64,000 bases of DNA, taken from assembly GCA_024169445.1 (NCBI GenBank), contig JALKFA010000001.1, positions 5,077,064 through 5,141,063 on the forward strand, read 5' to 3'. Positions 50,755-60,154 of the stretch are shown here, one piece after another. This DNA comes from Buttiauxella agrestis ATCC 33320. GTDB taxonomy: Bacteria; Pseudomonadota; Gammaproteobacteria; Enterobacterales; Enterobacteriaceae. Position 1 is the first letter of the stretch. Every line of letters begins with the position of its first letter. The notes beneath the pieces were generated by a model that did no database searches, had not been told where the DNA came from, and worked only from the letters and a program-made list of their open reading frames with translations. Both the position numbers and the translations under genes were made by a program.

Positions 50755-50901
50755 ATACGAGTTTTCGATCCGCCTCGTAACCTTTTCGATAAGATGTTAA
50801 CCCCCACCCCCATTGTGATACGCTTTGCCCCATTCTCGATCCTGGATATGACACTCAGGATCGTTTCTTCATTTTATCGTGAAGTTGGTTAATAAAATCA
50901 A

Positions 50902-53463
50902 ATGACTACTACGGAAAACCTCGACAGCCACACCCCGATGATGCAGCAGTACCTGCGCCTGAAAGCGCAGCATCCTGAGATCCTGTTGTTCTATCGCATG
51001 GGTGACTTTTACGAGCTTTTTTATGACGATGCGAAACGTGCATCGCAACTGCTCGACATTTCCCTGACTAAGCGTGGAGCATCCGCTGGGGAACCAATTC
51101 CAATGGCTGGCGTGCCACATCACGCCATTGAAAACTATTTAGCGAAACTGGTGAATCTTGGCGAATCTGCAGCTATCTGTGAGCAGATTGGCGACCCCGC
51201 CACCAGCAAAGGGCCAGTTGAGCGCAAAGTTGTGCGCATCGTTACGCCAGGCACCATCAGCGATGAAGCGTTGCTGCAGGAACGTCAGGACAACCTGCTG
51301 GCGGCCATTTGGCAAGAGGGCAAAGGTTTTGGCTACGCCACACTCGACATTAGCTCGGGCCGTTTTCGTCTGTCTGAGCCAGAAGATATCGAAACCATGG
51401 CGGCAGAGTTGCAACGTACCAATCCTGCTGAGCTGCTGTATGCCGAAGATTTTGCCGAGACACGCTTAATTGAAGGCCGTCGCGGTCTGCGCCGTCGCCC
51501 GCTGTGGGAATTTGAGATTTCCACCGCTCGCCAGCAGTTGAATATGCAGTTTGGTACGCGAGACCTGACGGGCTTTGGTGTCGAAAATGCTCATCATGCG
51601 TTGTGTGCTGCCGGTTGCTTACTGCAATACGTTAAAGATACGCAGCGCACTTCTTTGCCGCATATTCGCTCTGTCACCATGGATCGCCAGCAAGACAGCA
51701 TTATTATGGATGCGGCAACGCGCCGTAATCTGGAGATAACCCAGAACCTCGCTGGCGGTTTTGAAAACACGCTGGCTTCAGTGCTGGACTGCACCGTCAC
51801 GGCGATGGGCAGCCGCATGCTGAAACGCTGGTTGCATATGCCGATCCGCAACGTCGATGTGCTGCAAAAACGCCAGCAAACCATTGCCGCGCTGCAAGAC
51901 CGTACTGCGGAAATCCAACCGGTGTTGCGCCAGGTGGGCGATCTGGAACGTATTCTGGCGCGTCTGGCTTTACGCACCGCACGCCCGCGCGATTTAGCGC
52001 GTATGCGCCACGCATTCCAACAGTTACCAGAGCTGCGCGAAATGCTGGCGGATGTGCCAACAGATTACGTACAAACGCTGCGCGAAAATATGGGTGAATT
52101 CGCCGAGCTTCGCGAGCTACTCGAACACGCCGTAGTAGAAGCACCGCCGGTACTGGTGCGTGACGGCGGCGTTATTGCGCCAGGTTATAACGAAGAGTTA
52201 GACGAATGGCGCGCGCTGGCAGACGGCGCCACGGATTATCTCGATAAACTTGAGATCCGTGAACGTGAAAAACTTGGTCTGGATACGCTGAAAGTGGGCT
52301 TCAACGGCGTACATGGTTATTACATCCAGATCAGCCGCAGCCAGAGCCATCACGCACCTATTCACTATGTTCGCCGCCAGACGCTAAAAAACGCTGAACG
52401 CTATATCATTCCTGAGCTGAAAGAGTACGAAGACAAAGTGCTGACCTCAAAAGGGAAAGCGCTGGCGCTGGAAAAACAGCTCTACGATCAACTGTTCGAT
52501 GCCCTGTTACCGCACCTCGAAGCGTTGCAGCAAAGTGCGACAGCACTTGCGGAACTGGACGTGCTGGTGAACCTCGCGGAACGTGCTTACAGCCTGAATT
52601 ACACCTGCCCGCAATTGACAGATAAACCGGGTATTAAAGTCGTTGGCGGGCGTCATCCGGTGGTTGAGCAAGTGCTTAGCGAGCCGTTTATCGCCAACCC
52701 ATTAAGCCTGGCGCCACAACGTCGGATGCTGATTATCACTGGCCCGAACATGGGCGGTAAAAGTACCTACATGCGCCAGTCTGCATTGATTGTGTTGCTG
52801 GCTTACATCGGTAGTTTTGTTCCGGCGCAGCAGGCGGAAATCGGCCCAATCGACCGTATTTTCACCCGTGTGGGTGCGGCAGATGACCTGGCTTCCGGGC
52901 GTTCGACCTTCATGGTGGAGATGACCGAAACGGCCAATATTCTGCATAACGCCACCGAACACAGCCTGGTATTGATGGATGAAATTGGTCGTGGGACGTC
53001 GACGTATGATGGTTTATCACTCGCCTGGGCGTGTGCCGAAAGCCTGGCAAATCGCATCAAAGCGCTGACGCTATTCGCAACACACTATTTTGAGCTGACG
53101 ACCCTGCCAGAAAAAATGGAAGGTGTGGCGAACGTGCATTTGGATGCCATCGAACACGGTGACACCATCGCATTTATGCACAGTGTGCAAGATGGTGCGG
53201 CGAGCAAAAGTTACGGCCTGGCCGTAGCGGCGTTGGCTGGTGTGCCAAAAGAGGTGATTAAGCGTGCCCGTCAGAAACTGCGCGAGCTTGAGACAATTTC
53301 TAACAATACGGCAGCCACGCAGGTTGATGGCACGCAGATGTCGTTGCTGTCTGTTGCCGAGGAAACCTCGCCTGCGGTAGAAGCGCTGGAAGCCTTAGAC
53401 CCCGATTCGCTATCGCCACGCCAGGCGCTGGAGTGGATTTATCGTTTGAAGAGTCTGGTGTAG
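50902..53463 (+). CDS. mutS: DNA mismatch repair protein MutS
   Basis: The 853-residue protein equals E. coli MutS in length. The mismatch wedge is GDFYELF, with F36 and E38; the Walker A loop GPNMGGKST is near residue 615 and [16 protein letters not shown] gives Walker B. The C-terminal tetramerisation segment ending [10 protein letters not shown] is intact. It recognises mismatches and recruits MutL. It converges on rpoS with only 157 bases between the stops. Confidence 0.98.
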   Translation: MTTTENLDSHTPMMQQYLRLKAQHPEILLFYRMGDFYELFYDDAKRASQLLDISLTKRGASAGEPIPMAGVPHHAIENYLAKLVNLGESAAICEQIGDPATSKGPVERKVVRIVTPGTISDEALLQERQDNLLAAIWQEGKGFGYATLDISSGRFRLSEPEDIETMAAELQRTNPAELLYAEDFAETRLIEGRRGLRRRPLWEFEISTARQQLNMQFGTRDLTGFGVENAHHALCAAGCLLQYVKDTQRTSLPHIRSVTMDRQQDSIIMDAATRRNLEITQNLAGGFENTLASVLDCTVTAMGSRMLKRWLHMPIRNVDVLQKRQQTIAALQDRTAEIQPVLRQVGDLERILARLALRTARPRDLARMRHAFQQLPELREMLADVPTDYVQTLRENMGEFAELRELLEHAVVEAPPVLVRDGGVIAPGYNEELDEWRALADGATDYLDKLEIREREKLGLDTLKVGFNGVHGYYIQISRSQSHHAPIHYVRRQTLKNAERYIIPELKEYEDKVLTSKGKALALEKQLYDQLFDALLPHLEALQQSATALAELDVLVNLAERAYSLNYTCPQLTDKPGIKVVGGRHPVVEQVLSEPFIANPLSLAPQRRMLIITGPNMGGKSTYMRQSALIVLLAYIGSFVPAQQAEIGPIDRIFTRVGAADDLASGRSTFMVEMTETANILHNATEHSLVLMDEIGRGTSTYDGLSLAWACAESLANRIKALTLFATHYFELTTLPEKMEGVANVHLDAIEHGDTIAFMHSVQDGAASKSYGLAVAALAGVPKEVIKRARQKLRELETISNNTAATQVDGTQMSLLSVAEETSPAVEALEALDPDSLSPRQALEWIYRLKSLV

Positions 53464-53478
53464 TTTCCACCATCGGGT

Positions 53479-53540
53479 CGCCCTCATCCCGTCCTTCTCC
53501 CCCAGGAGAAGGAGAAAACCATGTTCCCATGGGTGAGGGT
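53479..53540. repeat. Dispersed palindromic repeat, copy 3
   Basis: It begins GCCCTCATCCC, holds an inner stem CCTTCTCC/GGAGAAGG at 53493-53512, and ends GGGTGAGGGT, roughly the inverted complement of the start. It belongs to the same family as the segments at 10886 and 18441. Sits between mutS and rpoS. Confidence 0.65.
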
Positions 53541-53558
53541 ATTCAGGAATGCAGTCAT

Positions 53559-53592
53559 AAAAAAAGCGGTGACCAGGGTCACCGCTTTTTTA
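53559..53592. terminator. Bidirectional terminator between mutS and rpoS
   Basis: AAAAAAAGCGGTGACC and GGTCACCGCTTTTTT form a stem with a two-base loop, with A-run on one side and T-run on the other, so it serves both convergent genes. Confidence 0.88.
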
Positions 53593-53620
53593 TTTGAACA
53601 GTCGATTATTCGCGGAACAT

Positions 53621-54613
53621 TTATTCGCGGAACAATGCTTCGATATTCAGCCCTTGAGTCTGCAAAATTTCACGCAGACGGCGTAGACCTTCAACCTGAA
53701 TCTGACGAACACGTTCACGAGTCAGGCCGATTTCACGACCCACATCTTCCAGTGTTGCAGCTTCATAGCCTAAAAGACCAAAACGACGAGCCAATACTTC
53801 ACGCTGCTTAGCGTTCAGTTCAAACAACCACTTCACGATGCTCTGTTTCATATCATCGTCTTGGGTGGTGTCTTCCGGGCCGTTGTCTTTCTCGTCAGCC
53901 AGAATATCCAGCAGCGCTTTTTCAGAATCGCCACCCAACGGGGTGTCTACTGAAGTAATGCGCTCGTTGAGACGCAGCATACGGCTAACATCATCAACCG
54001 GTTTATCCAGTTGCTCAGCAATCTCTTCCGCACTTGGCTCATGGTCGAGCTTATGGGAAAGTTCACGAGCGGTACGCAGATAAACGTTCAGCTCTTTCAC
54101 GATATGAATCGGCAAACGAATCGTACGGGTTTGGTTCATGATTGCCCGTTCGATGGTCTGACGAATCCACCATGTTGCATACGTTGAAAAACGGAACCCA
54201 CGTTCTGGGTCAAACTTCTCAACGGCACGAATCAGCCCCAGATTCCCCTCTTCAATCAAGTCCAGCAGAGCCAGACCACGATTGCTATAACGGCGGGCAA
54301 TCTTAACCACCAAACGCAAGTTACTTTCAATCATGCGGCGGCGGGAAGCGACGTCACCACGCAGAGCGCGGCGGGCAAAATACACTTCTTCTTCGGCTGT
54401 CAATAATGGGGAATAACCAATCTCCCCAAGATAAAGCTGAGTTGCGTCAAGCACACGCTGAGTGGCGCCCTGTGACAATAACTCCTCTTCGGCTATGTCG
54501 TTATCACTGGGTTCCTCTTCTACGAGGGCTTTTTCGTCAAAGACCTCAACTCCATTCTCATCATATTCCGCGTCTTCATTTAACTCGTTAACTTTCAGCG
54601 TATTCTGACTCAT
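53621..54613 (-). CDS. rpoS: Stationary-phase sigma factor RpoS
   Basis: The 330-residue sigma factor is almost identical to the E. coli protein. Region 2 contains [32 protein letters not shown], and region 4 contains the [19 protein letters not shown] helix-turn-helix. The start at 54613 follows a TAGGAG ribosome site. Most of its transcripts should begin within nlpD, as in E. coli, giving a long leader for sRNA control. Confidence 0.98.
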   Translation of the reverse strand: MSQNTLKVNELNEDAEYDENGVEVFDEKALVEEEPSDNDIAEEELLSQGATQRVLDATQLYLGEIGYSPLLTAEEEVYFARRALRGDVASRRRMIESNLRLVVKIARRYSNRGLALLDLIEEGNLGLIRAVEKFDPERGFRFSTYATWWIRQTIERAIMNQTRTIRLPIHIVKELNVYLRTARELSHKLDHEPSAEEIAEQLDKPVDDVSRMLRLNERITSVDTPLGGDSEKALLDILADEKDNGPEDTTQDDDMKQSIVKWLFELNAKQREVLARRFGLLGYEAATLEDVGREIGLTRERVRQIQVEGLRRLREILQTQGLNIEALFRE

Positions 54614-54672
54614 AAGGTGGCTCCTACCCGTGATCCCTGGGTAAAGCACTTATGTTGGAGTGCTTTACCGGC

Positions 54673-55803
54673 TTATCGCTGCGGCAAGTAACGCAGCGGG
54701 TTGACGGATTTCCCCTTGTAACGAATTTCAAAATGTAAACGTGTTGAACTGGTTCCGGTGCTACCCATGGTAGCTATCTTCTGCCCCGCCTTGATTTCTT
54801 CTTGTTCCCGGACCAGCATTGTATCGTTATGGGCGTAGGCACTCAGGTAATCATCATTATGTTTGATGATGATTAGATTACCGTAACCACGCAGCGCGTT
54901 ACCGGCATACACCACTCGCCCGGAAGCGGTAGCAATAACAGCCTGGCCTTTGCTGCCTGCGATATCGATCCCTTTATTGCCACCTTCGTTAGCAGAAAAG
55001 TTCTCAATAACCTTGCCTTCAGTCGGCCAGCGCCAGGTCGAAATTGGCGCGCTATCGGACGTGCTGCTGGCAGTCGGTACAGTAGTCGTAGAGCTAACCA
55101 CAGGTGCCGTAACCGGTGCTGTGACAGTTGTCGCAGTCCCTGTATTATTCGGCAACATTTTGTTAGCACTTTGTTCACCTGAATCCTCAGAATACGTAAT
55201 TACCGGTTTAGAAGCAACCACTACGGCGGTTTTTTGCGCAGCGGTAGGGGTGATGCCCTGCGCGCTGGCATCGGCCGCAGTCACAGCGTTTCCACCCGTA
55301 ATTGGTGCACCGGATGCGTTACCAATCTGCAGGGTCTGACCCACGTTCAAGCCGTACGGCTCGGGGATATTGTTGCGTTGGGCTAAGTCACGGAAGTCGT
55401 TCCCGGTGATCCACGCAATATAGAAAAGAGTGTCGCCGCGTTTAACGGTGTAAGTGCTACCGCCGTTATAGCTCCCTTTCGGAATAGCGCCATATTTGCG
55501 GTTATAAACAATGCGGCCATTTTCAGTTTGTACTGGCTCGGAAGCGACCGACTGCGTTTGCACCGGCTGAATCGCAGGCTGCTGAGCGACAGGCTGAATT
55601 TGTTGGCTCTGGGTTTGGGTAGACATTTTCGGTGGCTGAGTCACCAGCATGCCGCCAGAAGAACTGCTGCTGGTATTGCCGTTACCGCCCACCGAACTGA
55701 TCGGTGCCTGAGTGTTATTGCTGGTACATCCTGCTAACCACAGGCTCACCAGCGACAAGGCCGCAATACGGCGTAAAGTAAAAGTTGGGCTTCCCGCGCT
55801 CAT
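54673..55803 (-). CDS. nlpD: Murein hydrolase activator NlpD
   Basis: The 376-residue outer membrane lipoprotein has lipobox LWLAGC, a long serine- and threonine-rich linker, a LysM domain ([25 protein letters not shown]) and a C-terminal degenerate M23 peptidase domain ending [21 protein letters not shown]. It activates the amidase AmiC in cell division. The rpoS promoter lies within the gene in E. coli. Confidence 0.96.
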   Translation of the reverse strand: MSAGSPTFTLRRIAALSLVSLWLAGCTSNNTQAPISSVGGNGNTSSSSSGGMLVTQPPKMSTQTQSQQIQPVAQQPAIQPVQTQSVASEPVQTENGRIVYNRKYGAIPKGSYNGGSTYTVKRGDTLFYIAWITGNDFRDLAQRNNIPEPYGLNVGQTLQIGNASGAPITGGNAVTAADASAQGITPTAAQKTAVVVASKPVITYSEDSGEQSANKMLPNNTGTATTVTAPVTAPVVSSTTTVPTASSTSDSAPISTWRWPTEGKVIENFSANEGGNKGIDIAGSKGQAVIATASGRVVYAGNALRGYGNLIIIKHNDDYLSAYAHNDTMLVREQEEIKAGQKIATMGSTGTSSTRLHFEIRYKGKSVNPLRYLPQR

Positions 55804-55856
55804 TTATCCCCCAAAAAAACAATCATATGCTAATGAAAATACGGCAGAACTGGTGC

Positions 55857-55931
55857 TAATACCCATCATCCTTCAAGCTGCAGGGGTGTTGGCTGCAGAC
55901 GCTCACCTGAAACTCGAATGCTAATGGTTAT
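55857..55931. repeat. Internally deleted ERIC element
   Basis: The stretch starts AATACCCATCATCCTTCAAG and ends TCGAATGCTAATGGTTATA. These are the two ends of the ERIC element seen at 6339 (the same CTTCAAGCTGCAGGGGTGTTGGCTGCA arm type), but the middle of about 50 bases is missing. It lies between nlpD and pcm, 53 bases past the nlpD start. Confidence 0.75.
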
Positions 55932-56005
55932 ACAGCCAGATGCTAAAATTTCGCTGCGCGTAACGTTACGCCAATACCTTTAGAAAAAAACAAGATAGTT
56001 CCAGG

Positions 56006-56632
56006 TTATGCCAATTCACCCTTAACTAAGGGGACAAAACGCACGGCTTCTACCGTATCAATGACAAATTCCCCACTCAGTCGACGAACGCGCTTCAGAT
56101 ACTGCCGATCTTCGCCTACCGGGAGGACTAAAATTCCACCTTCGTCCAGCTGCGACAACAGCGCGCTGGGGATTTCCGGTGGTGCAGCCGTAACAATAAT
56201 AGCGTCAAATGGGCTGCGTGCATGCCAACCCAGCCAGCCGTCACCGTGACGGGTGGAGATATTGTGCAGATCGAGTTGCTTTAAACGTCGCCTTGCGTGC
56301 CATTGCAGGCCCTTGATGCGCTCAACTGAACAAACATGATGCACCAGGTGAGCCAGAATCGCGGTTTGATAACCCGAACCGGTGCCGATTTCCAGCACTC
56401 GCGATTCCGGAGTCAGCTCCAGCAACTCGGTCATTCTGGCAACCATATAAGGTTGTGAGATAGTTTGGCCGGAACCAATGGGCAAGGCGGTGTTTTCCCA
56501 GGCTTTGTGCTCAAACGCTTCATCGACAAATTTTTCCCGCGGTACCTGCGCAATCGCCTCCAGAACTTTTTCGTCCTTGATGCCTTGAGTACGCAGTTGT
56601 GCGAGAAGAGCTTCTACGCGTTTGCTTACCAT
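56006..56632 (-). CDS. pcm: Protein-L-isoaspartate O-methyltransferase Pcm
   Basis: The 208-residue SAM-dependent enzyme repairs isoaspartyl residues in old proteins. Motif [17 protein letters not shown] and the [13 protein letters not shown] segment are present; length equals E. coli Pcm. It overlaps surE by seven bases. Confidence 0.97.
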   Translation of the reverse strand: MVSKRVEALLAQLRTQGIKDEKVLEAIAQVPREKFVDEAFEHKAWENTALPIGSGQTISQPYMVARMTELLELTPESRVLEIGTGSGYQTAILAHLVHHVCSVERIKGLQWHARRRLKQLDLHNISTRHGDGWLGWHARSPFDAIIVTAAPPEIPSALLSQLDEGGILVLPVGEDRQYLKRVRRLSGEFVIDTVEAVRFVPLVKGELA

Positions 56633-57387
56633 TGCTCGTCCACTCCTGATTTACTCAACCAGTGGCTAACGACCTCACGTGCGCTATGTGCAGTAAGGTC
56701 AACATGCAATGGGGTGACCGAAACATAACCTTCATCGACAGCGGCAAAATCGGTATCTGGGCCTGCGTCAAATTTATCGCCCGGCGGTCCAATCCAGTAC
56801 AGCGTATTGCCGCGCGGATCTTCTTGCGGAATAACTTTATCTGACGGATGGCGGCTACCGCAGCGCGTGACACGAATGCCCTTGATTTGATCAAGCGGCA
56901 AATCAGGCACATTGATATTTAAGATACGCCCGGTACGCAGCGGTTCACGCGATAAAGCACGCAAAATCGAGCAAGTGACAGCGGCTGCAGTTTCATAATG
57001 CTCATGGCCATTTAATGAAACTGCCAGCGCTGGAATGCCTAAGTGCCGCCCTTCCATCGCCGCCGCAACGGTGCCGGAATAGATGACGTCATCACCCAGA
57101 TTCGGCCCGGCGTTAATTCCAGAAACCACGACATCAGGTGCCGGACGCATCAAGGCGTTGACACCAAGATAGACGCAGTCTGTCGGCGTGCCCATCTGTA
57201 CCGAAATATCGCCGTTGGCGAGAGTGAAAGTACGCAATGAAGATTCGAGCGTCAGTGAGTTTGAAGCCCCACTGCGATTACGGTCAGGGGCAACAACCTG
57301 CACATCAGCAAATTCCCTTAGTCGGGCCGCCAGAACTTGAATCCCCGGCGCATTGACCCCGTCATCGTTACTCAAAAGTATTCTCAT
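56626..57387 (-). CDS. surE: 5'/3'-nucleotidase and exopolyphosphatase SurE
   Basis: The 253-residue enzyme begins [20 protein letters not shown], with the metal-binding NDDG, and continues with [14 protein letters not shown] and [25 protein letters not shown]. It dephosphorylates nucleotides and short polyphosphate in stationary phase. The start at 57387 equals that of E. coli; a GTG at 57432 would extend it by 15 residues. In E. coli truD overlaps its start; here no truD sequence precedes it. Confidence 0.96.
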   Translation of the reverse strand: MRILLSNDDGVNAPGIQVLAARLREFADVQVVAPDRNRSGASNSLTLESSLRTFTLANGDISVQMGTPTDCVYLGVNALMRPAPDVVVSGINAGPNLGDDVIYSGTVAAAMEGRHLGIPALAVSLNGHEHYETAAAVTCSILRALSREPLRTGRILNINVPDLPLDQIKGIRVTRCGSRHPSDKVIPQEDPRGNTLYWIGPPGDKFDAGPDTDFAAVDEGYVSVTPLHVDLTAHSAREVVSHWLSKSGVDEQW

Positions 57388-58150
57388 ATTGGATTTACAA
57401 AGCTTCTTTTTATATGAAAAAGATAAAACCACACGTTGGTTCCCGGCATAACAACTCTGTGCGTTCTGTTAACCTTCAAAATCGCCCCAACCTGTTGTTT
57501 TATCCCATTCTGTTGATTTTAGTGCACCCGTAATGAAATTGTTGCTGATTTTGTAACATTCACCACAAAGTCCTGTCCAGGGGACACTATACAATTCAAT
57601 GTTGACTAAATCACCCTTTCTGGCCCAAGGAATGTGCCGAAAACAACGCCTTAGTGGCCTTTACGGAGCACTGCTGAAGGTGATTTCCCCCGTAAAGTTC
57701 GAAGTGTAGCCAGCTTCAACCGGAGTAGACCTCACTTAAAATAGCCAAAATGTTATTTATTTTAATTTTAGAATCATTTTCGAAAGACAAATTCTTCGTA
57801 TGAAGCTGCAAATACGTTATATCCCACACCACCCCAGCAGGATATTATACTAATTTTAAATGGCATTTAGATTAATCAACCAATAGTTAATTGATTATGT
57901 AAGCACAACAAAAATTAAAAACAAAAACCATTGTTAATCAAATAATTAAAGCAGTTAAAAGTATCAAAAAACATTCATACTCTCACGGCTAACTGTAGCT
58001 ATAAATTTTTAGTTAGCAGGTATCACGTGTATACTTTGGTTCTTATTGGGAATTTTTTTAATATTATCACTCTTAACAAACAGTGAATTATTTTATGCTT
58101 CTATTTAATGTCTCTGGAATTGCAAAAATTAAGATAATGAAGGCTAATAC
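57388..58150. other. 763-base gap between surE and the LysR gene
   Basis: No open frame of note and no recognised RNA gene occurs here. The first ~350 bases have ordinary composition with no recognisable truD remnant, although truD would be expected at this place. From about 57740 the sequence is strongly AT-rich, typical for horizontally gained, H-NS-silenced regions, and contains short inverted repeats such as TTAATCAACCAATAG-TTAATTGATTA. Confidence 0.6.
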
Positions 58151-59044
58151 ATGCACACCTTGAACATGGGAACCATCTCAATATTCCTGATGGTCATGGA
58201 CACTCGTAGCGTAACTAATGCTGCGGCACTATTAGAAACTTCTATTCCATCAGTCAGTCGCGCCATCAATAAAATGCGTGAAACATTTAACAACCCTTTA
58301 TTTATCAGGACCAAAAATGGGCTTGAACCCACATCTTTAGCCTTGACTATCGCATCAAACTTAACGCGGGCGGTAGAACATGTCGAACTCGCGATTAAAG
58401 TATCAAAACCTTATGCCAAAAAACTTAATGACCGTGCATCATTACGCCTGTCGTTATCTCCGGTATTAGAGTTTTATGTCACCTCGACATTGCAGAAGAA
58501 TGGCCGGTGCTTAGAACAATTTGAATTAACCTGTGAAACACATGATGGCGATTTGCTCAGAGATATTAATCAATTACGATCACGCCGCATTGATTTAAGC
58601 CTGACACCACAAAGGCATTCAGACAGTTCAATTGTCAACGAGCCGTTATTTGATATTACACCAAGAGTGATTTGTAGAACTGGGCACCCGCGTATAAAAC
58701 CGGGGTTCACGATGGAAGAACTCAGAAATGAAGAGTATCTTTCTTATAATCTGTGGCCGTCATTAATTGAAGATAATGTTTTATTGGGTGTGTATAAGCC
58801 ACCGATTTACTCAAGTAATTCAATGTTGAACTTATTAGTGATGACGACAACATCTGATTATATTTTGCTGTGTGCCGAGCAATTTGCCGCAGGATTTGCC
58901 CAGTTTGCTGATGTTCAGATACTGCCACTACCCAATGAAAAACCGACCGGCACTATTTATGCTCATTATCATAAAAATCGCAGCAACGACATCAACATCA
59001 CCACGTTAATTAATCAACTCAAACAAGATATTACCCATTCATAA
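58151..59044 (+). CDS. LysR-family regulator next to the fimbrial operon
   Basis: The 297-residue protein has a LysR N-terminal winged helix (residues ~5-65, RSVTNAAALLETSIPSVSRAINKMRETFNNPLFIR) and a weakly conserved substrate-binding domain. Its composition is AT-rich and unlike the flanking core genes. It converges on the fimbrial operon, sharing a terminator. It could regulate that operon, but the usual LysR pattern is a divergent target and none lies upstream. Ligand unknown. Confidence 0.78.
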   Translation: MHTLNMGTISIFLMVMDTRSVTNAAALLETSIPSVSRAINKMRETFNNPLFIRTKNGLEPTSLALTIASNLTRAVEHVELAIKVSKPYAKKLNDRASLRLSLSPVLEFYVTSTLQKNGRCLEQFELTCETHDGDLLRDINQLRSRRIDLSLTPQRHSDSSIVNEPLFDITPRVICRTGHPRIKPGFTMEELRNEEYLSYNLWPSLIEDNVLLGVYKPPIYSSNSMLNLLVMTTTSDYILLCAEQFAAGFAQFADVQILPLPNEKPTGTIYAHYHKNRSNDINITTLINQLKQDITHS

Positions 59045-59047
59045 AAT

Positions 59048-59082
59048 AAAAAAGCCAGGGGGAATAACCACCTGGCTTTTTT
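59048..59082. terminator. Bidirectional terminator between LysR gene and fimbrial operon
   Basis: AAAAAAGCCAGG and CCTGGCTTTTTT form a twelve-base stem with an 11-base loop. It ends two bases before the adhesin stop codon. Confidence 0.85.
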
Positions 59083-59083
59083 A

Positions 59084-60154
59084 TTACTTCAAATTAATAT
59101 TTAACGAAGCGGTAGCACTAAATGGCCCACGCTGTGGACGTTTGCCAGTGGTATTGACTGGCCAGGCATAAAGCGTGGTGGAACCTTGCTGAGTCTGTGA
59201 TGAAAATGTAACCGGTATTTTCGTGACGCGCGAAATAAAAGGCTGCAGATTTTGATCGCCAACCATCACACCAATATCGGGGTTATCAGTAGCCACCGCA
59301 TTGGGTAAACTTGTTGCTGGCACCGCTTCCATAGTTAATTCCAACGCAACCCTATCGGCAATATTAGTACATTGGTAATTGACGATTATCTGCCTTTTAG
59401 TAAAACCGTCCGGCGCCTTGCCTTTAGTCAAAATATCTTTCGCCGCAATTTGTCCGAATGGAACTTCGATGGCTTTTCCGTCATTGATTCGGCAACTCTG
59501 CGGCACCGTAACATCACCGCTCACATAGACACTGGCAATCGGCATTCCCGAAAATGAGCTGCTATCTGTTGCGGCAAACAGATCAATAATTTTTACTTTT
59601 GGGATAGTAACGTGGCCAATAAAAGGCCGAATAAACATCAGGCTAATTTTCCCCTGCGCCCCAGTCCCAAATTGAATCCGGTTAGCGTTAGTTTGCGTCG
59701 TCGGGCAAAGAGTAGTCTGCGGATAATTGTTATCCATCGTGAAAGGCACATTATAAAATTGCTTGCGGTTACCGGCGATATACACCTGCGTAGCAACGCC
59801 AAGGTATCCGTCACCTTTATCATTCGGGATCACATACCAGTGTTTATTGGGATCTGGCGTCGCAATGGTTGAAGGGACCGGGCGTGATAAAGAGCTCACA
59901 GCGCGATAATGGACCTTCCTCACGGTTCGGGTATCCTGGCAAGCACAACGGCCATAATAGAGATTATTTGGCGAATTCCAGTTTTGCTGATACGCGGTCT
60001 TACTGATGACGTTTTGGTCCGGGTCAGTAATATTTTTAACGTAATTAAAATTGAATTCCTGTGTCGCGCCAATAGATTGACACGCAGCCGCCCAAACGTG
60101 TGGAGCAAGGGTCATCATCAGCAAGCCAATCAGCCCCAGAAAGACTCGTTTCAT
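59084..60154 (-). CDS. Fimbrial tip adhesin
   Basis: The 356-residue protein has a signal peptide (cleavage near VWAAA at about residue 22), a large N-terminal receptor-like half with four cysteines (ACQSIG, CACQD, TLCPTT) and a C-terminal pilin domain that starts around PQSCRINDGKAIEVPFGQI, with the donor-strand pilin end SATASLNINLK. This two-domain layout is that of tip adhesins such as FimH. The start codon ATG overlaps the usher stop in a TAATG junction. Receptor unknown; the N-terminal half is not similar to FimH or PapG by eye. Confidence 0.82.
   Translation of the reverse strand: MKRVFLGLIGLLMMTLAPHVWAAACQSIGATQEFNFNYVKNITDPDQNVISKTAYQQNWNSPNNLYYGRCACQDTRTVRKVHYRAVSSLSRPVPSTIATPDPNKHWYVIPNDKGDGYLGVATQVYIAGNRKQFYNVPFTMDNNYPQTTLCPTTQTNANRIQFGTGAQGKISLMFIRPFIGHVTIPKVKIIDLFAATDSSSFSGMPIASVYVSGDVTVPQSCRINDGKAIEVPFGQIAAKDILTKGKAPDGFTKRQIIVNYQCTNIADRVALELTMEAVPATSLPNAVATDNPDIGVMVGDQNLQPFISRVTKIPVTFSSQTQQGSTTLYAWPVNTTGKRPQRGPFSATASLNINLK

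Noticed and set aside
57388-58150. truD remnant or hidden RNA gene in the surE upstream gap
   Set aside because: No TruD-like reading was found in any frame and no terminator-ended structured RNA could be supported by eye.
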